DNA of 7,317 bases from Desulfoplanes sp. (GTDB lineage: Bacteria; Desulfobacterota; Desulfovibrionia; Desulfovibrionales; Desulfomicrobiaceae): the NCBI GenBank assembly GCA_028708105.1, contig JAQVZR010000083.1, positions 1-7,317 of the forward strand, in the 5' to 3' direction. Position 1 is the first letter of the stretch; every line of letters begins with the position of its first letter. Below the pieces are notes generated by a model. It worked only from the letters and a program-made list of their open reading frames with translations, was not told the origin of the DNA and ran no database searches. A program made the translations under genes and the position numbers. Below, in pieces: positions 1 through 5,620 of this stretch.

Positions 1-17
1 GTGTGCTCTTCCGATCT
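1..17. other. Residual Illumina adapter sequence at contig end
   Basis: The first 17 bases, GTGTGCTCTTCCGATCT, are identical to the 3' end of the Illumina TruSeq index-side adapter as I remember it. This is a sequencing artefact left untrimmed at a contig end, not biology. The true genomic sequence probably begins at base 18, only 9 bases before the stop codon of the first gene, so that gene appears intact. Confidence 0.93.
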
Positions 18-26
18 AACATTCCT

Positions 27-1226
27 CTATGCTTTGGCCCTGTTAATGATTTGGGCCATGAGGTCTGGTCCTGATTTTAGCCGCAAGTTTGTCCTGGCGG
101 CACCGGCTTCGCTGAAGGCCGTCTCGTTGTGGTTGGGATTATTTTCTCTGCTATAGACCAGAAAGGGGACCGGATCTGTCGTGTGGGTTCTGCGAGCGAT
201 GGGAGTGAAATGATCGCAGGTAACAACCCATACTGCGTCTTTGGTCCCATAGACGTCAAGGAGGGGGCCCAGAATCCTGGCGTCAAAGTCTTCGATTGCC
301 TGGATTTTTTTCTGTGCATCACCCATGTGACCACATTCATCCGGGGCCTCCACATGGAGATAGACAAAATTTCCGTGATCCAGATAGGCGAGGGCCGCAT
401 CCACCTTGCCCTGATAGTTGGTATCCAGAAATCCTGTGGCCCCGGGGATGTCCAGAACATCCATCTGTGCTGCCCGGCCAAGTCCCTTGACCAGGTCAAC
501 AGCGGAGATGACAGCGCCGTGCAGGCCAAAGGTTTTTTGGAACGCAGGCAGAAACAGGGGGCTGCCCTGTCCCCAGGGCCAGATGGCGTTGGCCGCGCAT
601 TCTTTAGCCCAGGGTTTCATGAGTTCACCGGCTTTGGATATAAGATCTGTAAGCCGACTGCTCTGGGCGTAAGTGGCCATATCCCGGGCAATGGGTTGAT
701 CGGTAATGTCGTGGGGAGGGTTTATGACCAGTTTTGCCTCAGATGCGTGTGCGCCCCCTTTTTGGACCAGAAGATGTCTGTACTGGATGCCTGGATAGAA
801 CGTAAACGTGTCGTCCCCTAGTTTTTTTTGGAGATGATTGACAATTTGCCGGCCGATAGCGGTGGAAATGTGCCCGGCAGAATAGTCGAGCATGGTGCGG
901 TCATGTTTGTCGGGGGCTGATTGCGTGACCAGGTTGAGTCGCCAGATCAGATCATCGGCTTGGAGATCAAGCCCTTGAGCCGCTGCTTCGATGGGGCCTC
1001 TGCCTGTGTGGAATGTTTGCGGGGCATATCCGAGCAGGGCCATGTTGGCCACATCCGAACCCGGGAGCATTCCTTGAGGCACTGTCTGGCAGGTCCCCAA
1101 TGTCCCGGCTGCGGCCAGCCGGTCCATGTGCGGTGTTTTAGCCGCTTGCAGCGGGGTCTTGTCCCCCAGATCGGCCAGAGGCCAGTCGCCCATACCATCA
1201 GCTACGAGAAAGAGTATTTTTTTCAT
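27..1226 (-). CDS. ApgM-type phosphoglycerate mutase-like protein, probable homoserine kinase
   Basis: This 399-residue protein belongs to the alkaline phosphatase superfamily, archaeal-type cofactor-independent phosphoglycerate mutase branch, and has the usual family length. Visible metal and catalytic residues are D10 (VADGMGD), S57 in PGSDVAN, D296 and H300 (EAPDECGHMGD), D338-H339 (TCDHFTP) and H348 (RTHTTDPVPF). The conserved block WPWGQG at 216-221 and SAVDLVKGLG at 241-250 also fits. One subgroup of this family is described as a proposed homoserine kinase (TIGR02535), and features such as the FYPGIQYRHLLV stretch resemble that subgroup from memory. It follows hom on the same strand after 116 bases, which supports homoserine phosphorylation for threonine synthesis over glycolytic mutase activity. 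The ATG at 1226 is the only sensible start, but its ribosome site is weak (AAGG about 12 bases upstream). The fold is secure; the substrate is inferred. Confidence 0.93.
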   Translation of the reverse strand: MKKILFLVADGMGDWPLADLGDKTPLQAAKTPHMDRLAAAGTLGTCQTVPQGMLPGSDVANMALLGYAPQTFHTGRGPIEAAAQGLDLQADDLIWRLNLVTQSAPDKHDRTMLDYSAGHISTAIGRQIVNHLQKKLGDDTFTFYPGIQYRHLLVQKGGAHASEAKLVINPPHDITDQPIARDMATYAQSSRLTDLISKAGELMKPWAKECAANAIWPWGQGSPLFLPAFQKTFGLHGAVISAVDLVKGLGRAAQMDVLDIPGATGFLDTNYQGKVDAALAYLDHGNFVYLHVEAPDECGHMGDAQKKIQAIEDFDARILGPLLDVYGTKDAVWVVTCDHFTPIARRTHTTDPVPFLVYSRENNPNHNETAFSEAGAARTNLRLKSGPDLMAQIINRAKA

Positions 1227-1342
1227 AGGTCAAAGTTGCCTTGTCCCGGCCGAGGCGGATATTCCCGCCCGTCAGCTCCGGGCATGATAGGTTGGAAAGG
1301 TGTTTTTACCGGTATATTTTCTGCTCTGCCACCCAAACACAA

Positions 1343-2638
1343 CTACATAATCCGGTAGTGAACCGTCGGGGCCATAATGAATGCACAACGGGCGATTTCA
1401 TCCATGGCTTTCTGGACGTCCCGCAGCAGTGCCTTGTGGCTTAAAAAGACGATGGACACGCCCTGTTCTGGGGTCGGGGTCTGTTTTTGGATCGCCTGGG
1501 CAATACTTATGTCATGCTGTCCCATGATGCCTGCGAGGGCCGAGAGCACTCCGGGTCGATCCTGAACGGTGAAACGGAAATAATGCCCCGACGAGGTGAG
1601 CAGAGGGTCAAGGATGTTGGCCGGAGGCAGAACCGGCTCGAGAAATCCGGTATTGTTGGGTGCACATCCTTCTTTACTCAGAGCCATGATGTCCGCAAGA
1701 ACAGCGCTTCCTGTGGGAAGATCGCCCGCGCCCTGTCCGTAAAGCATAATTGGGCCGACCACATTGCCTTCAAGGAGGATGGCGTTGAACGGGCCGTCAA
1801 CCTTGGCCAGCATGTGGCTCTTGGCGATGAATGCTGGGAATACTCCGGCCTGCAATTGTTCGTCCCGGCTGGAAACATGGGCCAGCAGTTTGAGCTCGTA
1901 GCCGAATTCCCCACCCAAAGTGATGTCCACGGCCTGCACCTTGGAGATACCTTCGACGGCCAGCCTGCTGAAGGGGTAGTCCTGGCCATGGGCCAGACGG
2001 ATAAGCAGGGTTAATTTGTGGGCGGCATCAATACCTTCGATATCAAAAGTGGGATCGGCCTCTGCGTAGCCCTTGGCCTTGGCCATATTCAGGGCAGTGG
2101 AAAAATCCAGTCCCCGGGATGTCATTTCGGAAAGAATGTAGTTGGCAGTCCCGTTGAGGATGCCCAACAGATTCTTGATTCTGTTGCCTGCCATGCTTTC
2201 CTTGAGGGTCTGCACAATGGGAATTCCACCGGCAACACTGGCTTCATAGTACAGGCCTGTATTGTGTTTAGACGCCAAGGCAAAAAGTTCCGGCCCCTTT
2301 TCTGCAAGCAGAGCCTTGTTGGCTGTGACCACAGACGTTCCCCTTGCAAGAGAACGTGTGATGAGATCGTAGGCCAGGCCTGTGCCTCCGATGAGTTCGA
2401 CAACGATATCAATATCCGGCGTGTTCAGAAACGTTTCGGGGTCATCAGTAAACAGGGTGTCTGGGTCGGGAATGAAATGCCTTTTTTTGTGAAGGTCGTG
2501 TACGAGCACGGTGTGGATGTGCAGGACCTTGCCTAGCCTGCGGCTGATCCATGCGCTGTTTTCGCGGATGGCTTTGGCCAGGCCTGTTCCTACGGTGCCG
2601 AATCCGGCTACGCCAAGATTAATGGTTGGCTGGTTCAA
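1343..2638 (-). CDS. hom: Homoserine dehydrogenase with C-terminal ACT domain
   Basis: Catalyses NAD(P)H-dependent reduction of aspartate 4-semialdehyde to homoserine, the branch point to threonine and methionine, in the cytoplasm. From the start chosen here the protein has 431 residues, typical of the long bacterial form. Domains in order: Rossmann nucleotide-binding fold with GFGTVG at 12-17; the VVTANKALLA motif with K108; the catalytic domain with GTANYILSEM at 163-172 and DPTFDIEGIDAAHK at 195-208 (D204 and K208 expected catalytic); and an ACT domain from about 352 (YFRFTVQDRPGVLSALAG), which in this family usually mediates threonine feedback. I chose the TTG at 2638-2636 because GAGGA sits 7 bases upstream and the protein then begins just before the Rossmann motif, as is usual. 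The in-frame ATG at 2662 would add 8 residues but lacks a well-spaced ribosome site. Probably cotranscribed with the downstream PGM-like gene. Confidence 0.96.
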   Translation of the reverse strand: MNQPTINLGVAGFGTVGTGLAKAIRENSAWISRRLGKVLHIHTVLVHDLHKKRHFIPDPDTLFTDDPETFLNTPDIDIVVELIGGTGLAYDLITRSLARGTSVVTANKALLAEKGPELFALASKHNTGLYYEASVAGGIPIVQTLKESMAGNRIKNLLGILNGTANYILSEMTSRGLDFSTALNMAKAKGYAEADPTFDIEGIDAAHKLTLLIRLAHGQDYPFSRLAVEGISKVQAVDITLGGEFGYELKLLAHVSSRDEQLQAGVFPAFIAKSHMLAKVDGPFNAILLEGNVVGPIMLYGQGAGDLPTGSAVLADIMALSKEGCAPNNTGFLEPVLPPANILDPLLTSSGHYFRFTVQDRPGVLSALAGIMGQHDISIAQAIQKQTPTPEQGVSIVFLSHKALLRDVQKAMDEIARCAFIMAPTVHYRIM

Positions 2639-2645
2639 TAGAGTG

Positions 2646-2650
2646 TCCTC
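2646..2650 (-). promoter_or_regulatory. Ribosome binding site deciding the TTG start of hom
   Basis: On the minus strand GAGGA is followed by 7 bases and then TTG at 2638-2636. No comparable Shine-Dalgarno sequence stands before the upstream in-frame ATG at 2662; the nearest GAGGA to that ATG is about 19 bases away. Confidence 0.6.
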
Positions 2651-2749
2651 GTGGACCGTCATGCAGAGATCGTGTTGTGCGTCCTCGGTTTGCGGTCGAT
2701 GAAAGAGATGTTCACAAAAAATGAATATACCAAAAAACGTTCTACTAAT

Positions 2750-2767
2750 CCAGAAATCAGATTCTGG
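2750..2767. promoter_or_regulatory. Perfect 6-bp inverted repeat between hom and the tRNA genes
   Basis: CCAGAA (2750-2755) and TTCTGG (2762-2767) form a perfect dyad with a 6-base spacer inside the divergent region. It is not followed by a T-run on either strand that would make a clear terminator. It could be an operator for hom, or a hairpin in the hom leader RNA if transcription starts upstream of it. I do not recognise the regulator. Confidence 0.35.
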
Positions 2768-2789
2768 TAAAAAATATACCCCCAGAGTA

Positions 2790-2818
2790 TTGACGACAGA
2801 TATCGATTTGGATAGGTA
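2790..2818 (+). promoter_or_regulatory. Probable promoter of the serine tRNA pair
   Basis: A good -35 hexamer, TTGACG at 2790-2795, is followed after 17 bases by a poor -10 candidate, TAGGTA at 2813-2818. A start near 2826 would leave a leader of about 8 bases before the tRNA at 2834. Position and -35 are convincing; the -10 is weak. Confidence 0.4.
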
Positions 2819-2833
2819 CTGTCCTCCGTTCAA

Positions 2834-2929
<96 letters not shown>

Positions 2930-2935
2930 ATGCCC

Positions 2936-3026
2936 GGAGGGCTGGCAGAGTTGGTTGATTGCACCGGTCTTGAAAACCGGCATACCTTCACGGGTATCTG
3001 GGGTTCGAATCCCTAGCCCTCCGCCA
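2936..3026 (+). tRNA. tRNA-Ser (anticodon UGA), reads UCA and related UCN codons
   Basis: The acceptor stem GGAGGGC (2936-2942) pairs with GCCCTCC (3016-3022), followed by discriminator G and an encoded CCA (3024-3026). The anticodon stem CCGGT (2964-2968)/ACCGG (2976-2980) encloses CTTGAAA, with anticodon TGA at 2971-2973. A class II variable arm with ATACC/GGGTAT pairing and the T loop TTCGAAT at 3004-3010 complete it. Only 8 bases separate it from the preceding tRNA-Ser, so the two are almost certainly one transcript ending at the terminator at 3045-3079. Confidence 0.97.
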
Positions 3027-3044
3027 TACATTCATGATTATTAT

Positions 3045-3079
3045 ATCCCGTACCAGCAATGGACGGGATTTTCTTTTTT
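3045..3079 (+). terminator. Rho-independent terminator of the tRNA-Ser transcript
   Basis: ATCCCGT (3045-3051) pairs perfectly with ACGGGAT (3063-3069) across an 11-base loop. The stem is followed directly by the T-rich tail TTTCTTTTTT. It begins 18 bases after the CCA end of the second tRNA, as expected for a tRNA operon terminator. Confidence 0.88.
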
Positions 3080-3318
3080 CCTCCTTCTTGTTTTTCTTGT
3101 TTCATCTCCTGTTTTTGTTTACCAAAGAATGGTTTTCCTCCTGCAATTCGTGTAACAGGGATGTCATGTACGCAGGCAGCCTGGGTTTCGGCATTGCGTC
3201 ATGTGCAGTGAACGCAGGCCGGGGCGTTTTCCTGTACAATTTTCGTGTCTGTCAGCATCCGTGGGCCCCCAGTGCCCTCGCCGGCAGGCAGCAGAATGTA
3301 AACCATAGGGACGAGGTT
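3080..3318 (+). other. Intergenic leader region before the rfbC-like gene
   Basis: This 239-base stretch has no gene I can support. The open frame continues upstream from rfbC but encodes low-complexity Phe/Leu-rich sequence without family resemblance. It holds a pyrimidine-rich tract to about 3120, an imperfect repeat (GTCATGT plus ACGCAGGC at 3163-3177 and again split across 3198-3219), a -10-like TACAAT at 3235-3240 without a good -35, and a weak sigma-54-like GG-N10-GC at 3184-3197. The ribosome site of rfbC lies at its end (AGGG at 3307-3310 and GAGG at 3313-3316). Confidence 0.5.
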
Positions 3319-3879
3319 ATGGAAATTATTCCCACACGGTTTCCCGGACTTTGGTTGATTCAGCCAAGGGTTTTTCAGGATAATCGGGGTTTTTTTGTTG
3401 AGACATATAATGAGAAAGATTTTATATCTCATGGCATTTATTATGACTTTGTGCAGGATAACCACGCACGGTCTGAACGTAAAGGCGTGTTGCGGGGGCT
3501 TCATTTTCAAACGCCGCCGGCTGCTCAGGCCAAGCTGGTGCGGGTTACCCGGGGTGCTGTTTTTGATGTGGTGGTCGATTTTCGCAAAGGCTCTCCCACC
3601 TATGGAAAGTGGTACGGAGAGGAACTTTCCGGAAAAAATTTCAGGCAGTTGCTCATACCCAAAGGGTTTGCCCATGGCTATGTAACCCTGGAACCCATGA
3701 CGGAATTCCAATACAAGGTGGACGCCTTTTATGCGCCGGAGCACGATGCCGGGGTCCTGTGGAACGACCCGACTATTGCGATCCCTTGGCCTGTGGACCA
3801 ACCCGTGCTTTCTGAAAAGGACCAGGGGCTTCCCCTGATGAAAGATTTCGAATCACCGTTTGTTTATTCGCCTGTATAG
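3319..3879 (+). CDS. rfbC: dTDP-4-dehydrorhamnose 3,5-epimerase family protein (RmlC/RfbC)
   Basis: This 186-residue cupin protein has the usual length for RmlC, which epimerises C3 and C5 of dTDP-4-keto-6-deoxyglucose on the way to dTDP-L-rhamnose. Family signatures are visible: PGLWLIQPRVFQDNRGFF at 9-26, QDNHARSERKGVLRGLHFQ at 46-64 with H62 as the expected catalytic base, KLVRVTRGAVFDVVVD at 72-87, IPKGFAHG at 113-120, and YKVDAFYAPEHD at 132-143 with Y138 near the expected acid position; D168 may complete the dyad. The start is ATG 3319, preceded by AGGG with 8-base spacing; the longer open frame upstream has no family resemblance. No rmlA, rmlB or rmlD is in view; the next gene is manC after 95 bases. 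A related sugar-nucleotide epimerase with a different substrate cannot be excluded. Confidence 0.92.
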   Translation: MEIIPTRFPGLWLIQPRVFQDNRGFFVETYNEKDFISHGIYYDFVQDNHARSERKGVLRGLHFQTPPAAQAKLVRVTRGAVFDVVVDFRKGSPTYGKWYGEELSGKNFRQLLIPKGFAHGYVTLEPMTEFQYKVDAFYAPEHDAGVLWNDPTIAIPWPVDQPVLSEKDQGLPLMKDFESPFVYSPV

Positions 3880-3929
3880 AGCATACACCAAGAGATACCT
3901 TGGGGGAATGGGAATATGGGTTGTTCTCC

Positions 3930-3945
3930 AGGTGTGTACTTTGCA
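3930..3945 (+). promoter_or_regulatory. Candidate sigma-54 (-24/-12) promoter for manC
   Basis: The stretch AGGTGTGTACTTTGCA has GG at 3931-3932 and GC at 3943-3944, exactly the GG-N10-GC spacing of sigma-54 promoters, with the favoured TTGCA at the -12 element. A start near 3956 would give a leader of about 19 bases containing the strong ribosome site AGGGAGG. The first C-A-C of the -24 consensus is not matched. No activator site was identified. Confidence 0.4.
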
Positions 3946-3960
3946 GATTCTACTATCTTT

Positions 3961-3967
3961 AGGGAGG
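3961..3967 (+). promoter_or_regulatory. Strong ribosome binding site of manC
   Basis: AGGGAGG lies 7 bases before ATG 3975. It favours that ATG over the TTG immediately upstream at 3972-3974, which would add only one residue. Confidence 0.8.
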
Positions 3968-3974
3968 TTTATTG

Positions 3975-5411
3975 ATGGATCAAGCATCCGCGTCGAAGCA
4001 TTCCTGGGAAAAGTGTCATGCACTCATCCTGGCCGGGGGCTCGGGAACCAGATTGTGGCCTTTGTCACGCACACTGCTCCCCAAACAGCTCCTCTCCTTG
4101 AACGGGGAATTTTCTTTGCTCCAACAGACTGTCAAGCGGGTACTTAAGGTGCTTGCCCCCGAACGTATCTGGGTCGTGACCAATGAGGAGCATGTTTTTG
4201 AGGTCCGTTCACAGCTCAAGGCTGTGGATGAACGGCTGGATTCCCAGACTTTGAGCGAACCCATGAAACGCAACACCCTGCCGGCCATCATCCTTGGGCT
4301 GGACCGGATAGAGGGTAAAGACCCTGATGCCGTAGTAGCGGTGTTTCCGTCGGATCATGAGATCAAAGACGAGGCCAAATGGAAGGATGCCCTGGCTCAG
4401 GGTATGGAGTTGGCCTGGGAAGACTATTTTGTCACCTTCGGGGTGACTCCCGATGGTCCGGAAACGGGATACGGGTACATCGAACAAGGGGAGTCTCTGC
4501 GTCCTGGTGCGTTCAAGGTGGAACGTTTTGTGGAAAAACCTGATCTGGAACGGGCCATGGAGTTTGTCGCCAGCGGCAGGTATTCATGGAACAGTGGCAT
4601 GTTCATGTTTGGGGTGCAGCCCTTTATTGATGCTGTCCGAGAGCTACAGCCTGAAATGTATGCCTGGTGGGAAAAACGTGGGCAGCAACCTCTTGAACAG
4701 GGGTATGCCGGAATCCGGGACGAGTCGGTGGACTACGGCATCATGGAACAGGCGTCGCGTATCGCTGTCGTGCCTGCGGATTTTGGATGGGATGATCTGG
4801 GCAACTGGGAGGCCCTGCACCGTCTCGGTTCCAAGGATGAGAACGGGTGTGTGATCAGTGGAGATGTCCTGCCCCTGGGATGTGAGGACAGCCTTTTATA
4901 TTCTTCGGGGGGAAAATTGGCGGCTATCGGCGTCAAGAATATGGTTGTTGTGCAAACCCGAGATGCGACCCTGGTTTGTGACATAAACCAGGTTCAGAAG
5001 GTTAAGGATGTCGTCGATATTCTGAAAAAAGAAAAGAGTCGTCTGGTCGAAGCCCATCTGACGGTCTACAGGCCGTGGGGAAGTTATACAATTCTTGAAG
5101 AAGGACCGTACTATAAAATCAAGCGGCTGGAAGTTCTTCCCGGAGCCAAGCTGAGCAAACAGATGCACCATCATCGCAGCGAGCACTGGGTTGTAGTTGC
5201 GGGCACAGCCCGGGTCGAGGTGAATGAAGCGGAGTATCTGCTTACGGAAAATCAGTCCATTGATATCCCCAAAACTTCCACCCATCGTCTGGCTAATCCG
5301 GGTCGGGTTCCTGTGGAGATCATCGAAATCCAGACGGGGCCTTATCTGGAAGAGGACGACATCGTTCGTTTTGATGATGTTTATGGGCGGATCAAACCGA
5401 AAAGTGCATAA
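3975..5411 (+). CDS. manC: Mannose-1-phosphate guanylyltransferase / mannose-6-phosphate isomerase
   Basis: This 478-residue bifunctional type II enzyme (ManC/AlgA/XanB type) has full family length. The N-terminal nucleotidyltransferase (about 14-285) makes GDP-mannose from mannose-1-phosphate and GTP. It shows the signature LILAGGSGTRLWPLSR at 17-32 followed by PKQ at 36-38, FPSDHEI at 124-130, FVEKPD at 185-190, WNSGMFMF at 205-212 and FGWDDLGNW at 270-278. A linker of beta-helix type follows (about 295-350). The C-terminal cupin (about 362-472) is the phosphomannose isomerase, converting fructose-6-phosphate to mannose-6-phosphate; it starts with RPWG (366-369) and carries the metal-site stretch QMHHHRSEHW at 396-405. 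The start ATG 3975 has an AGGGAGG site. It feeds GDP-mannose, GDP-fucose or GDP-rhamnose sugars into surface polysaccharide. It may have its own promoter despite following rfbC. Confidence 0.96.
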   Translation: MDQASASKHSWEKCHALILAGGSGTRLWPLSRTLLPKQLLSLNGEFSLLQQTVKRVLKVLAPERIWVVTNEEHVFEVRSQLKAVDERLDSQTLSEPMKRNTLPAIILGLDRIEGKDPDAVVAVFPSDHEIKDEAKWKDALAQGMELAWEDYFVTFGVTPDGPETGYGYIEQGESLRPGAFKVERFVEKPDLERAMEFVASGRYSWNSGMFMFGVQPFIDAVRELQPEMYAWWEKRGQQPLEQGYAGIRDESVDYGIMEQASRIAVVPADFGWDDLGNWEALHRLGSKDENGCVISGDVLPLGCEDSLLYSSGGKLAAIGVKNMVVVQTRDATLVCDINQVQKVKDVVDILKKEKSRLVEAHLTVYRPWGSYTILEEGPYYKIKRLEVLPGAKLSKQMHHHRSEHWVVVAGTARVEVNEAEYLLTENQSIDIPKTSTHRLANPGRVPVEIIEIQTGPYLEEDDIVRFDDVYGRIKPKSA

Positions 5412-5487
5412 GGATTGTTGTGCAGATTTTTTGCGGAATGTTGGTCAGTTAAGCGGTGCTGCTCCTCGTGAATTTTTTCATAAGCGC

Positions 5488-5515
5488 TTGACACTCGTTT
5501 GGGATGTTCTATAAC
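5488..5515 (+). promoter_or_regulatory. Near-consensus sigma-70 promoter for the qrc operon
   Basis: A perfect -35 hexamer TTGACA (5488-5493) and a near-perfect -10 TATAAC (5510-5515) are separated by 16 bases. Transcription should start near 5522. The 8-base palindrome AAGCGCTT (5482-5489) overlaps the first bases of the -35 and could be an operator. This fits strong constitutive expression of a core respiratory complex. Confidence 0.75.
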
Positions 5516-5607
5516 GTGTGCCCGAATTTTAGCCGGGTAAATGGTGGATGTTTTTTTCAAATCAGTGTCCTTGGATATCAGCAAAAAAAGGATGCGAAAT
5601 TGGGTAT

Positions 5608-5612
5608 GGAGG
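5608..5612 (+). promoter_or_regulatory. Ribosome binding site favouring a GTG start for qrcA
   Basis: GGAGG at 5608-5612 is 8 bases from GTG 5621-5623, an ideal distance, but only 2 bases from ATG 5615 and overlaps ATG 5606. The spacing therefore points to GTG as the start codon. Confidence 0.6.
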
Positions 5613-5620
5613 TAATGAAC

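Larger units (their letters stand above)
5412..5620 (+). other. Intergenic region between manC and qrcA
   Basis: This 209-base stretch contains the qrcA promoter at 5488-5515 and a leader of about 100 bases. I see no convincing intrinsic terminator after manC. An ATG at 5504 opens an in-frame extension of qrcA, but it lies inside the promoter, between the -35 and -10 elements, so it cannot be translated from that promoter. Confidence 0.6.

Noticed and set aside
129..821. Plus-strand 230-residue open frame opposite the PGM-like gene
   Set aside because: It is a shadow antisense to a well-conserved gene, has no recognisable domain and its composition mirrors the opposite strand.
1227..1342. 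Possible terminator between hom and the PGM-like gene (GGCGG-N6-CCGCC)
   Set aside because: The 5-bp hairpin has no T-run after it on the minus strand, so cotranscription of the two genes is more likely.
1487..2536. Plus-strand open frames of 172-175 residues opposite hom
   Set aside because: They lie wholly antisense to conserved homoserine dehydrogenase sequence and show no family signature or ribosome site.
2708..2724. Rex- or CRP/FNR-like half site TTGTGAA (minus strand) upstream of hom
   Set aside because: Only one half matches; the opposite half of the palindrome is absent.
3034..3318. N-terminal 95-residue extension of rfbC
   Set aside because: It starts before the tRNA terminator, is translated from a pyrimidine tract, and would precede a start with its own ribosome site and normal family length.
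3199..3801. Minus-strand 200-residue open frame opposite rfbC
   Set aside because: It is antisense to a clear RmlC-family gene, and its translated sequence has no recognisable motif.
5504..5620. N-terminal extension of qrcA from ATG 5504
   Set aside because: The ATG falls between the -35 and -10 elements of the predicted promoter, and the extension would place extra soluble residues before the membrane anchor.
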